A stretch of DNA of 64,000 nucleotides, taken from positions 5,707,945 to 5,771,944 of the forward strand of contig NW_027413960.1 in assembly GCF_048773025.1 (NCBI RefSeq). Direction: 5' to 3'. Below, piece by piece: positions 22,763-33,388 of the stretch; the stretch's first letter is position 1, and each line of letters opens with the position of its first letter. The notes under the pieces are model-generated. The model was given only the letters and a program-made list of their open reading frames with translations, was not told where the DNA came from and made no database searches. The stretch is from Camelus bactrianus (taxonomy: Eukaryota > Chordata > Mammalia > Artiodactyla > Camelidae). The position numbers and the translations under genes were made by a program.

Positions 22763-22864
22763 GGGGGGTGGAGAATAGAGCTCAGCGGTAGAGCGTGTGT
22801 TTGGCGTGCATAAGGTCCTGGGTTCAATCCCCAGTAACTCCACTAAGAAAAATAAATAAATAAG
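22763..22864 (+). mobile_element. Camelid tRNA-derived SINE (Vic-1 type)
   Basis: The head resembles tRNA-Ala, with an A-box-like 'agctcagcggtagagcg' and a clear B box 'ggttcaatcc', then 'ccccagtaactcca' and an A/T tail of 'aaataaataaataa' type. It is flanked by a 13-bp duplication with one mismatch, taactgggataac at 22750-22762 and taacagggataac at 22865-22877. It is the only copy of the five on the plus strand. Confidence 0.93.
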
Positions 22865-22904
22865 TAACAGGGATAACAAAGAGAAAATATCTGTTTGAAT
22901 AAAA

Positions 22905-23035
22905 TAAGCATCCAATTAATGAAGATGAAGGAACTAAAGCTCAGAAAGATTAAATAACCAGGCCCACATCACAGACCTAAAAAGTGGTGAAGCTGGGCCT
23001 ATACCTAGATCTGTCTCCATCATCTATATTTTCAC
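22905..23035 (-). mobile_element. MIR SINE fragment
   Basis: The plus strand reads 'gaactaaagctcagaaaga', 'caggcccacatcacagac' and 'gtggtgaagctgggcctat', the reverse of MIR. Confidence 0.7.
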
Positions 23036-23078
23036 TGGCTGATCTCTTAAAAAAAACAGTAAATTGTTTCTTTTCGCC

Positions 23079-23111
23079 TCTCCCTCCCTCCCCTTCTCTT
23101 TCTCTTTCTCT

Positions 23112-23142
<31 letters not shown>

Positions 23143-23153
23143 CCTCTCCCCCT
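23079..23153 (+). repeat. Pyrimidine tract, (TTTCTC)n and (TC)n
   Basis: About five tttctc units run into about ten tc units. Ser-Leu and Ser-Phe runs in frames across it are only its translation. Confidence 0.93.
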
Positions 23154-24089
23154 CTTGTCTTCCCTTACCAGAGCAGAGATTCAAGCTACACAAATAAAAG
23201 GGAAACCATTAGCCAGAAAATGGTCAACACCCCAATCCAAGCCTGCCCTGGTTCTAGACATCACAGCTTCAGGGTATATATTCCACAAAAATTAAGCTAC
23301 CAGCCATACCAGCAGAAAGGCCCTTCCAAGAAGATACATGGAGGCAAAGGGTACATCGGGGAGGGCCACAGACCGTAACAGAAGAGAGAGGAGCCCTTTC
23401 CCCACCCTCTCCTCATGCCAGCTGCCAAGTGACCAAAGCCAAACAGATTCTTCCCGGAGAAGTGGTTCAAAGTAATTAGAGGGGTTCAGTTACTGGGGTT
23501 GGAAACTAGGTTATCAGATAGAGGGTTGGAGGGAAATTGTACCGTTAGGCAAGGCTTTGGTGTCCATTTCCTATACTTGACTCAGAAGGAGTCCTTAGGC
23601 AGTTTCAGGCCTCTGCATGGTTCAAAGAACTCTGAGAAGCTAGTGAAATAAGACTTTTGTCACTCCAGCCTTGACTGGCATGTGCGGTGGCTGGCCATCT
23701 GGCCTCCCTCCTGCAACTCACCACCATCGATTCCATTTTTACTTCAGTCTCTTGGGCCAACTTGGTGCTGGCATAGGAGGAATGACGGTTCCCAGGTACA
23801 ACATCAGCATCAAAAGCAACTCCCAGTAGAAGCCGTAAACATTCCCTCTGTAGCTTTTCTTGCCTTAACTTAAACTCCAACCTCTAAAAATGTCATTGTC
23901 TAACAACCCTCCAGTGGAGGCTGCTCATTTTCCCACAGCCCTCATCCATCCGGGCAGAAAGATAAGTTATCCCTCTCCTGGCTCCCGAGTGGAGCTTCCC
24001 TGAACCCTGCTTCGCAGCTCCCCTGTCGCTGAAGCCCACACCATCTGGTTAGTCCACCCTTTTCTCATCGTCCGCACTGTCACTTTGAA
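23154..24089. other. Unassigned sequence
   Basis: No family or exon recognised. CpG is slightly more frequent towards the right, but no CpG island is evident. Confidence 0.4.
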
Positions 24090-24300
24090 AAGGTGCGGAA
24101 TATCTCCTGCGTGCCTGGCGTGGGGCTACGCACTTTGCACACGTTGTCCTGAGTAATCCTCACAACTGCTCTGTGGAGTGTTCATTCGTATCCACACGGG
24201 GTCGTGTGTCCTTCCCAAGGTCACATAAATAGCAAGCAGTTGCACCAGGTGTGAACCCAGGTCTGTCTGGTTCTGACGTCCATCTTAACCATTAATCCGT
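24090..24300 (-). mobile_element. MIR SINE
   Basis: Reverse MIR: 'tgcgtgcctggcgtggggc', 'gtaatcctcacaactgctc', 'cccaaggtcacataaatag', 'gtgtgaacccaggtctgtc'. It is CpG-richer than the neighbouring MIRs. Confidence 0.85.
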
Positions 24301-24589
24301 GCGGAGAATCAACGACAAGCCTCCATGGTAATTGCCATACTGGAGTGTATAAACGGTGCCAGGTGAAGACAGGGACAAAGACACTGAGAACCCACCTGGC
24401 GTAGCCAGTAAAGTTCGGAGAAGAGCTGAGCGGAGGGAGGAGGGGTAGCACCTGCAGGGCGCGGGACACGCTAAGGCATGGGTGTTCACCCTGCGTTATG
24501 AGAAATGTGAGTGCTGGGTCTGGCTGGAATGTTGGGTCTACGTGAATGAGTAGCAAGGCTCAAGGAGACTTGAATACCTTGTGAGGGGG

Positions 24590-24790
24590 CACAAATGTCT
24601 CCTGAAGGCAGCGGGGATGGATCCACCTAAAGGTTTAAACCCAGGGACATGAGATTTGTACTTCTGAAAGCTCACCATGGCAACAGGGTGGATTTTAGGT
24701 GGGCAAGCTAGGAGGCAAGGAGGACAGTTAGATTATTATTTAGTCATCCAGGTGAGAGAGGATGGTGATCTTGTGATGGATATGAGGGAA
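24590..24790 (-). mobile_element. L2 LINE fragment
   Basis: The plus strand has 'gctcaccatggcaacaggg', 'tttaggtgggcaagctagg' and 'catccaggtgagagaggat', the order of L2 in reverse. Confidence 0.65.
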
Positions 24791-25212
24791 CAGATTCAAA
24801 AACTCTTAGAGAAAATTCAGTAAAATGGATAACTATAAAAGTAATGTACCAAAGCTTTTCCATATACAAATAATAACCATTTAGATCATATAATGGAAGA
24901 AAAAATCCTATCATACTAGCAGCATAAAGTTAAAAAACACAAAGGACAACCTTAAGTAAATCCTTGGAATTATCATTTTAAATAATCCCATGAATAAATC
25001 TATAAAGCTCTACAAAGGAGGTAAAAATATATTTGAATTAATGGAGAACGGTAGCTTGCTTTCAGATAGGAAGACTCTACAGTGTAAAGATATGAATTCC
25101 CCATGTGCTAATCCATGCATTGAATGTCATCCCAACTAAAATTTCACCAGGAATTTTTTTGAGGAACCTGTTTCTAAAAGTCATCTGGAAGAATAAGAAT
25201 GCAAGGCAATAT
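24790..25212 (+). mobile_element. Old L1 or HAL1 ORF2-end fragment
   Basis: A-rich plus strand with 'ttccatatacaaataataac', 'gcattgaatgtcatcccaac' and 'agtcatctggaagaataaga', similar to the end of an L1 ORF2. No 3' UTR follows. Confidence 0.6.
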
Positions 25213-25214
25213 AA

Positions 25215-25480
25215 GGCAGTGGTTAAGATAATAGGCTTTTGAGTCAAAAAGACCAAGTTTCAGTCCAGATAAGGCCCCTGCACGTGCCTGACAACCTGCT
25301 TCATGAACTACAGCAAGTTATTTAACCTCCCTGTCCCTCAATTTTCTTGTCTGTGAAATGGAGATGAGAGTATTTACCTCGTAAAGTAGTTGTCAGAATT
25401 AAATGAGCTAATACATGTAAATAAAGCACAGTGCCTTGTACATATTAAGGACTAAATAAATATCAGTTATTATGACTAAT
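25215..25480 (+). mobile_element. MIR SINE, near full length
   Basis: All MIR parts are in order: 'aaggcagtggttaagataat', 'cagcaagttatttaacctcc', 'gtctgtgaaatggagatga', 'taaatgagctaatacatg' and 'aaatatcagttattatga'. Confidence 0.92.
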
Positions 25481-25582
25481 GGAATGATTAGGCGGAACTG
25501 TAAGAAATTGCCATTTTTGTGGGTCAAACACGATCAAATATTGGCAATTTCATATGATTCAATCTAATATATACACATACTT

Positions 25583-25585
25583 TTA

Positions 25586-25617
<32 letters not shown>
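25583..25617 (+). repeat. (TG)n(TA)n dinucleotide repeat
   Basis: A short run of tg followed by about ten ta units. Confidence 0.93.
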
Positions 25618-25869
25618 AAGACTTAATATTCCTCATATGTAAATAGTTCTACAATCTTGAAAGAAATCCCAGTAAGGAAATGAGCAAATAATACATCCAA
25701 GAAGTACACATTTTAAATGGCCAATAAATGTATAAACCGTGTTCTATGTTACTCACAATAAAAATATAGAAATTAAAATAATTACGAGGTATTATTTTGT
25801 GCTTAGATCAGCAGTAATTTTGACAATATCGTAAGTATTTTCAAGGCTGTAGATTACAGGCAGTCCTAC

Positions 25870-26165
25870 GCGCCACTGGCTCCTTACAATAGTGGCCACG
25901 AAGCATGGGTTTCAAGAGCCAAAGTACCTGGATTCCAGTCTCAACTTTACCACGAAACCCTCTGTGTGACTCTGGGCAGATAATCATGCCTTTCTTTGCC
26001 TCACTTTACGTTTTAAAGTGAGGATGGTAGCCGGGCTCTATCTCATAAAGGTTGCCGTGAGGACTAAACGAGCCCATCTACGTAGAGCACTGAGAACAGG
26101 GACTGGCTGGCTCATGGTAAGTACCATGGAGGTTTTTAAAAAATCATCATTATCATTATTATTGG
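25870..26165 (+). mobile_element. MIR SINE, near full length
   Basis: MIR order: 'gggtttcaagagccaaagt', 'tctgtgtgactctgggcag', 'ctcataaaggttgccgtg' and 'catcattatcattattatt'. Confidence 0.88.
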
Positions 26166-26169
26166 TGAA

Positions 26170-27112
26170 ATTAAGCCACTGACCCAGTTCCCAAGGCCTC
26201 AGACCTGAAAGTCATCCTAGATGTGTCTCTATCACCCCCACATCCAAATGATTAAAATATCCCTCTGCAGTGAAAAAAAAGAAAATTGCATTCATGTCTT
26301 TATTTCCATCATGACTGCCATTCAGGATCTCAAAATTTCATCACCATCCCATAACTTTATAATTACATTCCATTTTTTCTGTATCTCCCCAGCCCATGAA
26401 TCCATTTTTCCACACTACTACCTGGGTTTTCTTTCTTAAACTCTACACAGATCACATCCATCTCCTGCTCAAAAACCTGCAATGCCTCCCTAGTGCCTAC
26501 AGAACAAAGCACGGAATTCAAGATCATCTAGAGCTCAGAATATGCACATTCATGGCTTTCTCCACATTCATGTGACTTTCCACATGCTGTTTCTTTTTTT
26601 AAGCTTAGGATGCTGTTTCTTCCATTCTCCATCTCTTCTGATCATACCCTTCATTAAGTCACAGTTCCAGAGCCACTTCCTCCATGAAGCCTTCTTTGAT
26701 CCCTTGGTCATCAGTTCCAATCCTCACCCCTTGCCAAGTCAGACTGACTTTATTCTACACTCTAGACTTCCACAGCCCATTGTTCATATTTCTTGTATTA
26801 CTTACACCATCCTGTGTAGAGATGTTGTGTTTTTTTTGTGGGGGGGGGAGAAATTAGATTTACTTATTTTTTTTTTAATGGAGGTATTGTGAATTGAACC
26901 CAGGACCTGGTGCATGCTAAGCTCGGGCTCTACCACTGAGCTATCCCCTCCCCCACCATGTAGAGTTGTGATTGCGATTTGTTTGTCTTCTCCACGTGGA
27001 TCCAAGTTCCTTAAGAATAGGAACCATCTCTTTATTTATTCTTCTTCCCCACACTTAAGCACACAAATTGCCTTCTCTGAGATCAGTGCCTGTCTATTGA
27101 GTCAGATGCAAC
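26170..27112 (+). mobile_element. L2 LINE 3' region, carrying a SINE
   Basis: L2 blocks from the ORF to near the 3' end: 'ctgaaagtcatcctagatg', 'cacatccatctcctgctca', 'gccacttcctccatgaagcc', 'tccaagttccttaagaatag'. A minus-strand camelid SINE interrupts it at 26830-26957. Without the SINE the copy is about 0.8 kb. Confidence 0.85.
26830..26957 (-). mobile_element. Camelid tRNA-derived SINE (Vic-1 type)
   Basis: Read on the plus strand it runs from a T-rich tail with a G run to 'gaattgaacccaggacc' (reverse B box), 'taccactgagctat' (reverse A box) and 'cccctccccc'. An imperfect duplication of 'tgtagag(at)gttgtg' type flanks it (26815-26829 and 26959-26970). It lies inside an L2. Confidence 0.92.
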
Positions 27113-27576
27113 AAGATATTTGACATCATAGATCTTGTCAGTCCCCACCAAGTAATAAAAAGAGGTGACTTGTCTGTTTTCTGCTTTTGAGAAGATGGAA
27201 TTCCTTCACAGAAACCAGGCCAAAATCCATCTAGGTGTTCCTCTAGCCAGCTCTGCATCCCCTGGGCTCTGTCACAGGGTATGAATAATAGGCTATATAC
27301 CAGCCAGAGTCTCTATCCCAGGCTCTTGTGTGGAAGGCAGAGGTCACAACAGGTTGAGAAGCAGCCCCTGGCTGGCCTTGCAGGGGGAGGAATTCTTCTG
27401 GGGATGTGCTGGCTTCTAAGTAAGCTGAAGCCCTGAATATACAGAGAAATGTTTGTAAAGATCAGCTTCTATTCAGGAGGTAATTTAGTTGCTCTGCTGC
27501 CCCTACCTAACAAGGTTATTCTCCCACAAAATTACAGCATATTCTGCTCTACCTTGGAAGTCACCAAATTAAGGTA
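27113..27576. other. Unassigned sequence
   Basis: No family or exon recognised. Confidence 0.4.
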
Positions 27577-27591
27577 ATGGTTGGCCATTTA

Positions 27592-27747
27592 CAGTATTAT
27601 TTTGTTTTGGTTTTTGAGGGGGGAGGTGATTAGGTTTATTTATTTATTTGTTTATTTATTTATTTAATGGAGGTACTGGGGATTGAATCCAGGACCTTGT
27701 GATTGCTAAGCATGTGCTCTATCACTGAGGTATACCCTCCCTGCTCC
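27592..27747 (-). mobile_element. Camelid tRNA-derived SINE (Vic-1 type)
   Basis: Plus-strand order: T-rich tail, 'ttatttatttatttaatgg', 'ggggattgaatccaggacc' (reverse B box), 'ctatcactgaggtatac'. It is flanked by a 15-bp duplication with one mismatch (atggttggccattta at 27577-27591, atggttagccattta at 27748-27762). The tail includes extra T-rich sequence before the G run. Confidence 0.95.
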
Positions 27748-27879
27748 ATGGTTAGCCATTTAGAATAAGAAAAATCTATACAAACAACTGAATCAACTGT
27801 TGGGGCAGATACATCAATCCATAATATCCAGACAAATGTTTAGCACAATTATATAAACACAGAGTAAGCAAATGCAGAT

Positions 27880-28085
27880 GTGTGATAGTGAAAAGAAGAT
27901 GGGGGTTCAAGATCAAAGAGATATGAGCTGCATCCCTAACTTCACCACTTCTAGCTGTGTGACCTTGGATCCGTCACTTCCAGTCTTGAGCCCTGGGCCT
28001 TTCCTCATCTGTAAAATGGAGAAAAACAAATACTCACCTTTCAGGCTTGCAATAATGAGCTAATGTGATGGAAGTGCTTTAAAAA
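27880..28085 (+). mobile_element. MIR SINE
   Basis: MIR order: 'cttctagctgtgtgacctt', 'cctcatctgtaaaatgga' and 'taatgagctaatgtgatgg'. Confidence 0.88.
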
Positions 28086-28099
28086 GTCTTCCACGAACC

Positions 28100-28270
28100 T
28101 CAGCTATCATGATTTTTGAAGCAGGAAGGCATTTAGAGATGATTTAGTACAATATTCTCCTTTTCCCAATGAAGAGACTTAGGCTTAAAGAAGTGACCGC
28201 ACAGCTAGTAAGTGGTATATCTGGGTCTAGAGCCCAGTTCTCTCGTCCCTTGTGCTCTTGCTTCTGCCTA
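28100..28270 (-). mobile_element. MIR3-like SINE fragment
   Basis: The plus strand has 'cccaatgaagagacttagg', 'cacagctagtaagtggtat' and 'tctagagcccagttctc'. Confidence 0.65.
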
Positions 28271-28750
28271 GACAAGGGAAGCAAAGTACCTAGGTGTCTA
28301 ACAGAACTTTGGACAAAATGGATTATATGCTTTGGGGCACTGAGTTAGCCACTCCTCCTGGAGAGAGAAATTGTTTTCTTAATACATACTCTTCTTCCTT
28401 AAGATCACTTCTCTAGACTTCCCAGAGAACACATTCAATCTACTGAGTCACTCTTGCCTGCAGCTCAGTGAGTCAGAATCTTATCTATCCCCATCAGAAG
28501 TTCAATTTGTTGTCAGGAATAAGATGAAATGAAAAAGAGACACAAATGCACAGAGCGGCCATCACTTGCTTGTCCTTGGGGCATAAAGCAATTTAAATAG
28601 AGGAGCACTAAAGAGGAACGCAGTTGTTAATTTTGCTGCAGCGCTGGCACCGGCTGTAGAAATAAAACTGCAAAATAAACGTAGAGCATATCATCTGGGG
28701 TGCACAGCAGCCACACCCTGGCATTTGTGAGATGTATACAGAGAGGAAGG
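28271..28750. other. Unassigned sequence with a possible conserved element
   Basis: No repeat recognised. The part 28550-28720 is compositionally even, with motifs such as 'gcaatttaaatagagg' and 'gttaattttgctgcagcg', and may be a conserved non-coding element. That is a guess without an alignment. Confidence 0.3.
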
Positions 28751-28754
28751 GTAT

Positions 28755-28935
28755 CTGACAGGAAGATAGGTGACCTAGATTCTAGTATCCGTCCTACTAA
28801 GCAGTGTGCCCTTAGACATGTCCTTTAACCTCAAGGAACTTGTGGTCTTATCTGTAAGGTGAAGAATGACACTAGCTCTGCCAGCCTTCTAGGACTGAGT
28901 AAGGTTCAAATGCAACACAGGTATGGTGTGCAGAT
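28755..28935 (+). mobile_element. MIR SINE
   Basis: Diverged MIR order: 'ggtgacctagattctagta', 'tcctttaacctcaaggaac', 'tcttatctgtaaggtgaag'. Confidence 0.7.
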
Positions 28936-29209
28936 TCAATGAAATAAGATATCAAAAGCCCCCACTCAGTGCCACATAGTCAGTTTCGCTCAGTAGAGAT
29001 TAACAACTACTGCAATTAATGTTGCAATTAAGTTTGTCATTGTTTAGCACTTCTTTGTCATAGGACTACTTCTCCATGGTGACTAGCAATAAAGCTTTCA
29101 TACAAAAGGGACCACAGGTTAGTAAGAGGTAGAGGTAAAACAGGCAGAAAAAGAAAGGCAAGCTTCAGAGGCCACAGCGCATGGAGGGAAAGCCCACGGC
29201 CTCCGGGGC

Positions 29210-29420
29210 ACTTGGATCGGACTTAGAAGTCAGGCTGTACCTCCCACTGCATCGGCAGACACAAGGCTCTTACCCCAGCCACGCCTCAGTCTGCTCATTT
29301 ATAAACTGAGATCACAAGCCCTACTGCGTGGGAATGTTAGAAGGGCTGAATGAGATAGACTATAGAGTGCTTCAAATGCCTGGCACAGAGAAACTGCTGG
29401 GTAACTTACTAAAGTGAGAT
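29210..29420 (+). mobile_element. MIR SINE
   Basis: Diverged MIR order: 'cacgcctcagtctgctcat', 'tagaagggctgaatgagat' and 'tgcctggcacagagaaact'. Confidence 0.72.
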
Positions 29421-31265
29421 GATAGACATCAAAGCACGTTTCAAACTCTAAAGCAATATAAACATGTAAGAAATTATTATAACAAGGACAAAATTTTATG
29501 CAAAACACCAATGCTTGGTTAATTGCTTAAGTGTTAAGGGAAAATTCACTATACTGTCCAAATGTAAAACATGCTCATTTACAGCAGTTTCCTCTACAGC
29601 TGTGCCAGGGATGAGGTGGGGAATATTTGAAGGTTTCTTTTTTAAACACAGCTGCTTTATGTATTATTGTCAATTTTCTCCATTCTTTTCAATTTGATCC
29701 TTTGGACTTCATCTTTTATGCTTCTAAAATGGGCAGAACAGCAGACATTTGGTGACGGTAACTTGCAAATGCAGAAGTGAGCACTCCAAAATGAGTTAGA
29801 ATCCACATAAGCTCCTCTACTCCAAAAGATCGTCCCAGATAAATGCTTTGAAATCATTAGTCTTAATACATGGAATATTCCAGAAAAGAAAGTGAATTTG
29901 CTTTCAGAACTTATTTTAGGAATATACTTTTTAAAATAGTTACTGTTATAAGCAAAGATAGAAAATAAATTTTATGATAAGTAATATTTTGGAGGAAATA
30001 GAGTGATCTAGATGATCAAGGGTCTTAATAGTTGTATTATACTACTGAGATCTCAGTGAAATACACACACATGAACACACATAGATAGTTAAACCTGAAT
30101 GATTTCAAGACCTCTTTGGTCCAACTTTATTGTAGATCTTTGAAATAAAGAATTTAAAATTAAATGCACCCAGAAGTTCACATTAGTCTAAACTCCTATC
30201 CAAACAATAAACTGCTTCTAGAGCCTCCCAAGAAAGATGCTCTCCTGCTTCCAGTAACTTCCAGTGACAAAGCAATCTTTTCCAGCTCCATTCTTAGAAA
30301 CGGCTGCCTTAAGCAGAGCAGCCAAAAGTGACTCCAGCATTTCTCTAGAGCAGGGGCTTCAAGGTTACAAACTGGTTGGGAAGCCAGGTTAGGAGACTTG
30401 TCTTGAAATTGCATTTGCCAAGCAAGCACACTGTTTGTACCTGGAGTGTGTGTTTACTCGACATGGCTTGGGAATGGGGCAAAGCTATGGGCATTAAAGT
30501 TGACTAAAAGTCCTGTTCCAACCACCCATTGGTACCTCCACTGTCCCGAGAAACTTCCATCTTCCCAGTTCTGCCCTTGGCAGCATGCCACACATGTGTG
30601 ATACTGCTGGTTTGTAGAGTCACAGTCAAATGCCAAATGCTAGGTGTCTGTATATGTTAAAACTAGATTAGACAAATAAGCCATGTGCTAAATTGTCATG
30701 ATTTCAATAGATCAACTGTGCTGAGGAGATTCCAAAGCCAGGAAGTGGTAGATTCAAGCAGCAAGATATATTGTCAAACAAAATTAACTAAGAAATTATG
30801 TATCAATCAATAATCTTCTAAAAAGTCTTGTAATGACCTCTGCTACTCTATTTAAGCATAAATAAGATAATCAACCATGTTCCCTATCTGGAGATTAGAT
30901 CTTTTCCAATTAACCTGACTTAATTAACTCTCTAAGGTACTGAATTTCAGATGCCTCAGACACTGTACTTTAAGATCATTACAACTGGAGTACTCACAGA
31001 ACTTGTTATTTTTATCATTTCAAGTATAGTTACTCATTAGACAAATAGAATTCAAAATTTAAATTCATGTGTGGGGGTTGGTAAGGAGTGATACAATCAA
31101 AAAATGCAACCCCAATAAAGACAACTGAAATAAACCAAAATGAAAGAATTGGGAGACCAGTCTGTGTTCCCTCATTAAGGATTATAGGAAAGGAAGTCAG
31201 TTAGCTTCTGGTAACCACATGGCGCTATGTCAAGTAGCCAGCTTTAATCAGTCTTCTTTGTATTG
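29421..31265. other. Repeat-poor unassigned sequence
   Basis: About 1.8 kb with no repeat family, exon or long frame that I can support. It is one of the longer repeat-poor stretches in the window. Confidence 0.45.
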
Positions 31266-31269
31266 CCCT

Positions 31270-31774
31270 TGCTTCCCATCTCATAGACAATGCCAGTAGA
31301 TGGGAACATCATCAACTTCCTCTCCACATCCCCATCTGCCTTGGCATCTCTTCTTCCTGCCTCCCACATAATGGGAGGCACATTCCGACCTTCTATTCAA
31401 GGCTCATCTGTTTACTTTTGCTCTGGCTCACATCCCTATCTCCTCCATAGAGACCATGCTCCATCAGACAGCCAGTGTCTCTCTGTATCCTCAAACCCTC
31501 TCTCTCCACTGGCTCCTTCTCCTCATTTGATACAAAGGTTTAGGTCTCCCCCATCTTACAGTCAAGAAACAATGCCCACCATCACCCCTCCAATTCTACT
31601 GCTATCTTCTTCCTTCTTGAAAGATTTGTCTATGCTCCTTGCAGCCCCATTCTCAACACTCATGCCTCAACTGCCCAGAGTCTGGCTTCTGCTCCCACAA
31701 TATCACCGATGCTACTCTCACAGAAGTCTTAATGACTTCCTAATCCAATGACCACATCTCAGTCCTCATCTTAT
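31270..31774 (+). mobile_element. L2 LINE, left part, split by an L1
   Basis: L2 upstream reverse-transcriptase region: 'tcttaatgacttcctaatcc', 'atgaccacatctcagtcc'. The 153-codon frame at 31290-31751 falls inside it and is an L2 remnant or shifted frame. The copy resumes at about 32188. Confidence 0.75.
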
Positions 31775-32187
31775 ATTTTTTTATTGAGGTGAAATTCATA
31801 TGAAGATAAAATTAACCATTTTAAAGTGCATGGTTCAGTGACATGTAGTACATTCACATGTTCCGTCACCCTGAAAGGAGGCTCTGTCCCAGCAGCCGCT
31901 CCTCATTCCCCTTTTCTCCTCAGCCCCTGGCAACCGCTAACCTGCTTTCTATCTGTATGGATTTGCCTGTTCCAGACATTTCATATAAACAGTGTAATAC
32001 AATATGTGGTCTTTTGCGGCTGGTTTCCCTCACTTAGCGTAGCGTTTTTGAGGGTCATCCAGTTGTCGTGTGAATCAGTGCTTCATTCCTTTTGCTGACT
32101 AAACAGTGTTTCATTGTACAGATACACCGCCTTTTCCTTATCTATTCGTCAGTTGATGGGCATTTAGGCTGCTTTTACCTTTTAGCT
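31775..32187 (-). mobile_element. Old L1 3' end inserted in an L2
   Basis: On the plus strand this is an L1 3' end in reverse: 'ttattgaggtgaaattcat', 'ttttaaagtgcatggttcag', 'cagcccctggcaaccgcta', 'agtgtttcattgtacag'. It is flanked by a perfect 14-bp duplication, agtcctcatcttat, at 31761-31774 and 32188-32201, so both ends are exact. Confidence 0.93.
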
Positions 32188-32345
32188 AGTCCTCATCTTA
32201 TTTGACCTTTCAGAGGCATGTGACATTGCTCGCCTCCATCTCTCTCTTACGAGCCCCTTCAGTGTAGGTGTTCCCAACCACCCAGCCTCGGTCCTCTTCT
32301 TTCAGTCTCTGCACTCTGGTTAGGTGAGCACCTCTGTTCCACAGT
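32188..32345 (+). mobile_element. L2 LINE, right part
   Basis: It continues the L2 with 'tatttgacctttcagaggc', 'gtgacattgctcgcctcca' and 'cctcggtcctcttctttca', then fades. Confidence 0.7.
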
Positions 32346-33155
32346 GCCAACTACCAATGGCCCCTACGACATCTTTGTCTGCTTCTAGTACAGATCAAGG
32401 TGTACTGTTCCCAGGATGTGAAGAAAAGTGCAACAGGAGTACTTGGGACCCCAATATGCAAGCCATGCTCCAGGTAGCAGCAGAACACTTTACATTGACT
32501 CCCAATCTCCCACCACCCAGGAAAAGCCAGACAATGGGAAAGAGAGAAGGACCTGGAACCAAATGCCTCCTATAATACTCTCCCCTCCACTGGCCCATTT
32601 TCTACCCTTCAAACCACATATACACAATATCAATTCAGTTGGGAAAGAAGTCAAAGAATATGTGTCATGCAGACAGAACAATTGGTTGACTCCATTTTTC
32701 ATTTTTCAATCTATTGCTTTGTTGTCAGACACAGCTTCAGTGCAAAGTTTTAGCAGCAGGGGGAAAGTTCCGTTCCAGCAATTCATGCTTTTGTTATTTT
32801 CTCTCTTTTCTCCTCCTCACACTGACTCACCTTTGGTTAAAAGAAATATACAATCAGCAAATATTGACTCAAAGGACTATGTGATTTACATCTTAATGCA
32901 GACTAATACGTCTCATTGCAATGCTCTTGGGAACTGCTTATCCCGGCCCATTTTTGTCTTTTGCTTTCAGTTTAATTCTATTTCTCCTTTGTGATTTTAA
33001 CAAGTGACACAGATCAATGCTTTAGGTTTTGCAGGGTAGAGATGGACAGTGTTACGGCAACAGGGTCTCTTCAGCTTCCAGCCCTTCCCGAGGGGCTGAA
33101 AAGGACAAGAGTCATTAGGACGGTGTCAGTGCTTCAAGGGAAGTATTTCTGTTGT
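32346..33155. other. Unassigned sequence with a long chance frame
   Basis: It contains a plus-strand frame of 188 codons (32428-32994) with no domain, low-complexity or signal features I recognise. I have no support for it as a gene. No repeat family is recognised. Confidence 0.4.
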
Positions 33156-33249
33156 TATTAATAAAACTAACTGGAAATCATTCGTTCAACATTAAGCAAG
33201 CATTTATCGAATGCCTACCGTGTATTCCCATAGCCTCCTTGGCATGCAT

Positions 33250-33388
33250 CCCTAGTACTGCAATTAACATGTTGAATAGGAATTCTGTTCACTTTTCTAT
33301 TTCTCCTCTTTGCAATGTGAGCTTCTTGGGGCAAGGACCACGCCTTGTTGATTGCTGTACCTGTGCTGAGAATAAGTGTTCATTCATT
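33250..33388 (+). mobile_element. L2 LINE 3' end
   Basis: It reads 'tgtgagcttcttggggcaag', 'cacgccttgttgattgctg' and 'aagtgttcattcattcattc', ending in the L2 terminal repeat. Confidence 0.85.

Noticed and set aside
22763-22840. tRNA-Ala gene
   Set aside because: The A/B boxes are those of a SINE head. An A/T tail and target-site duplication are present, and four related copies lie in the window, so it is a retroposon.
23079-23153. Polypyrimidine tract of a splice acceptor
   Set aside because: It is a simple (TTTCTC)n(TC)n repeat much longer than a normal tract, and no open exon follows.
24090-24500. CpG island or promoter
   Set aside because: CpG is only mildly raised and part of it is a MIR copy. 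There is no sustained GC-rich stretch.
31290-31751. Plus-strand Ser/Pro-rich frame of 153 codons
   Set aside because: It lies in an L2 copy and is a remnant or shifted frame of the L2 ORF.
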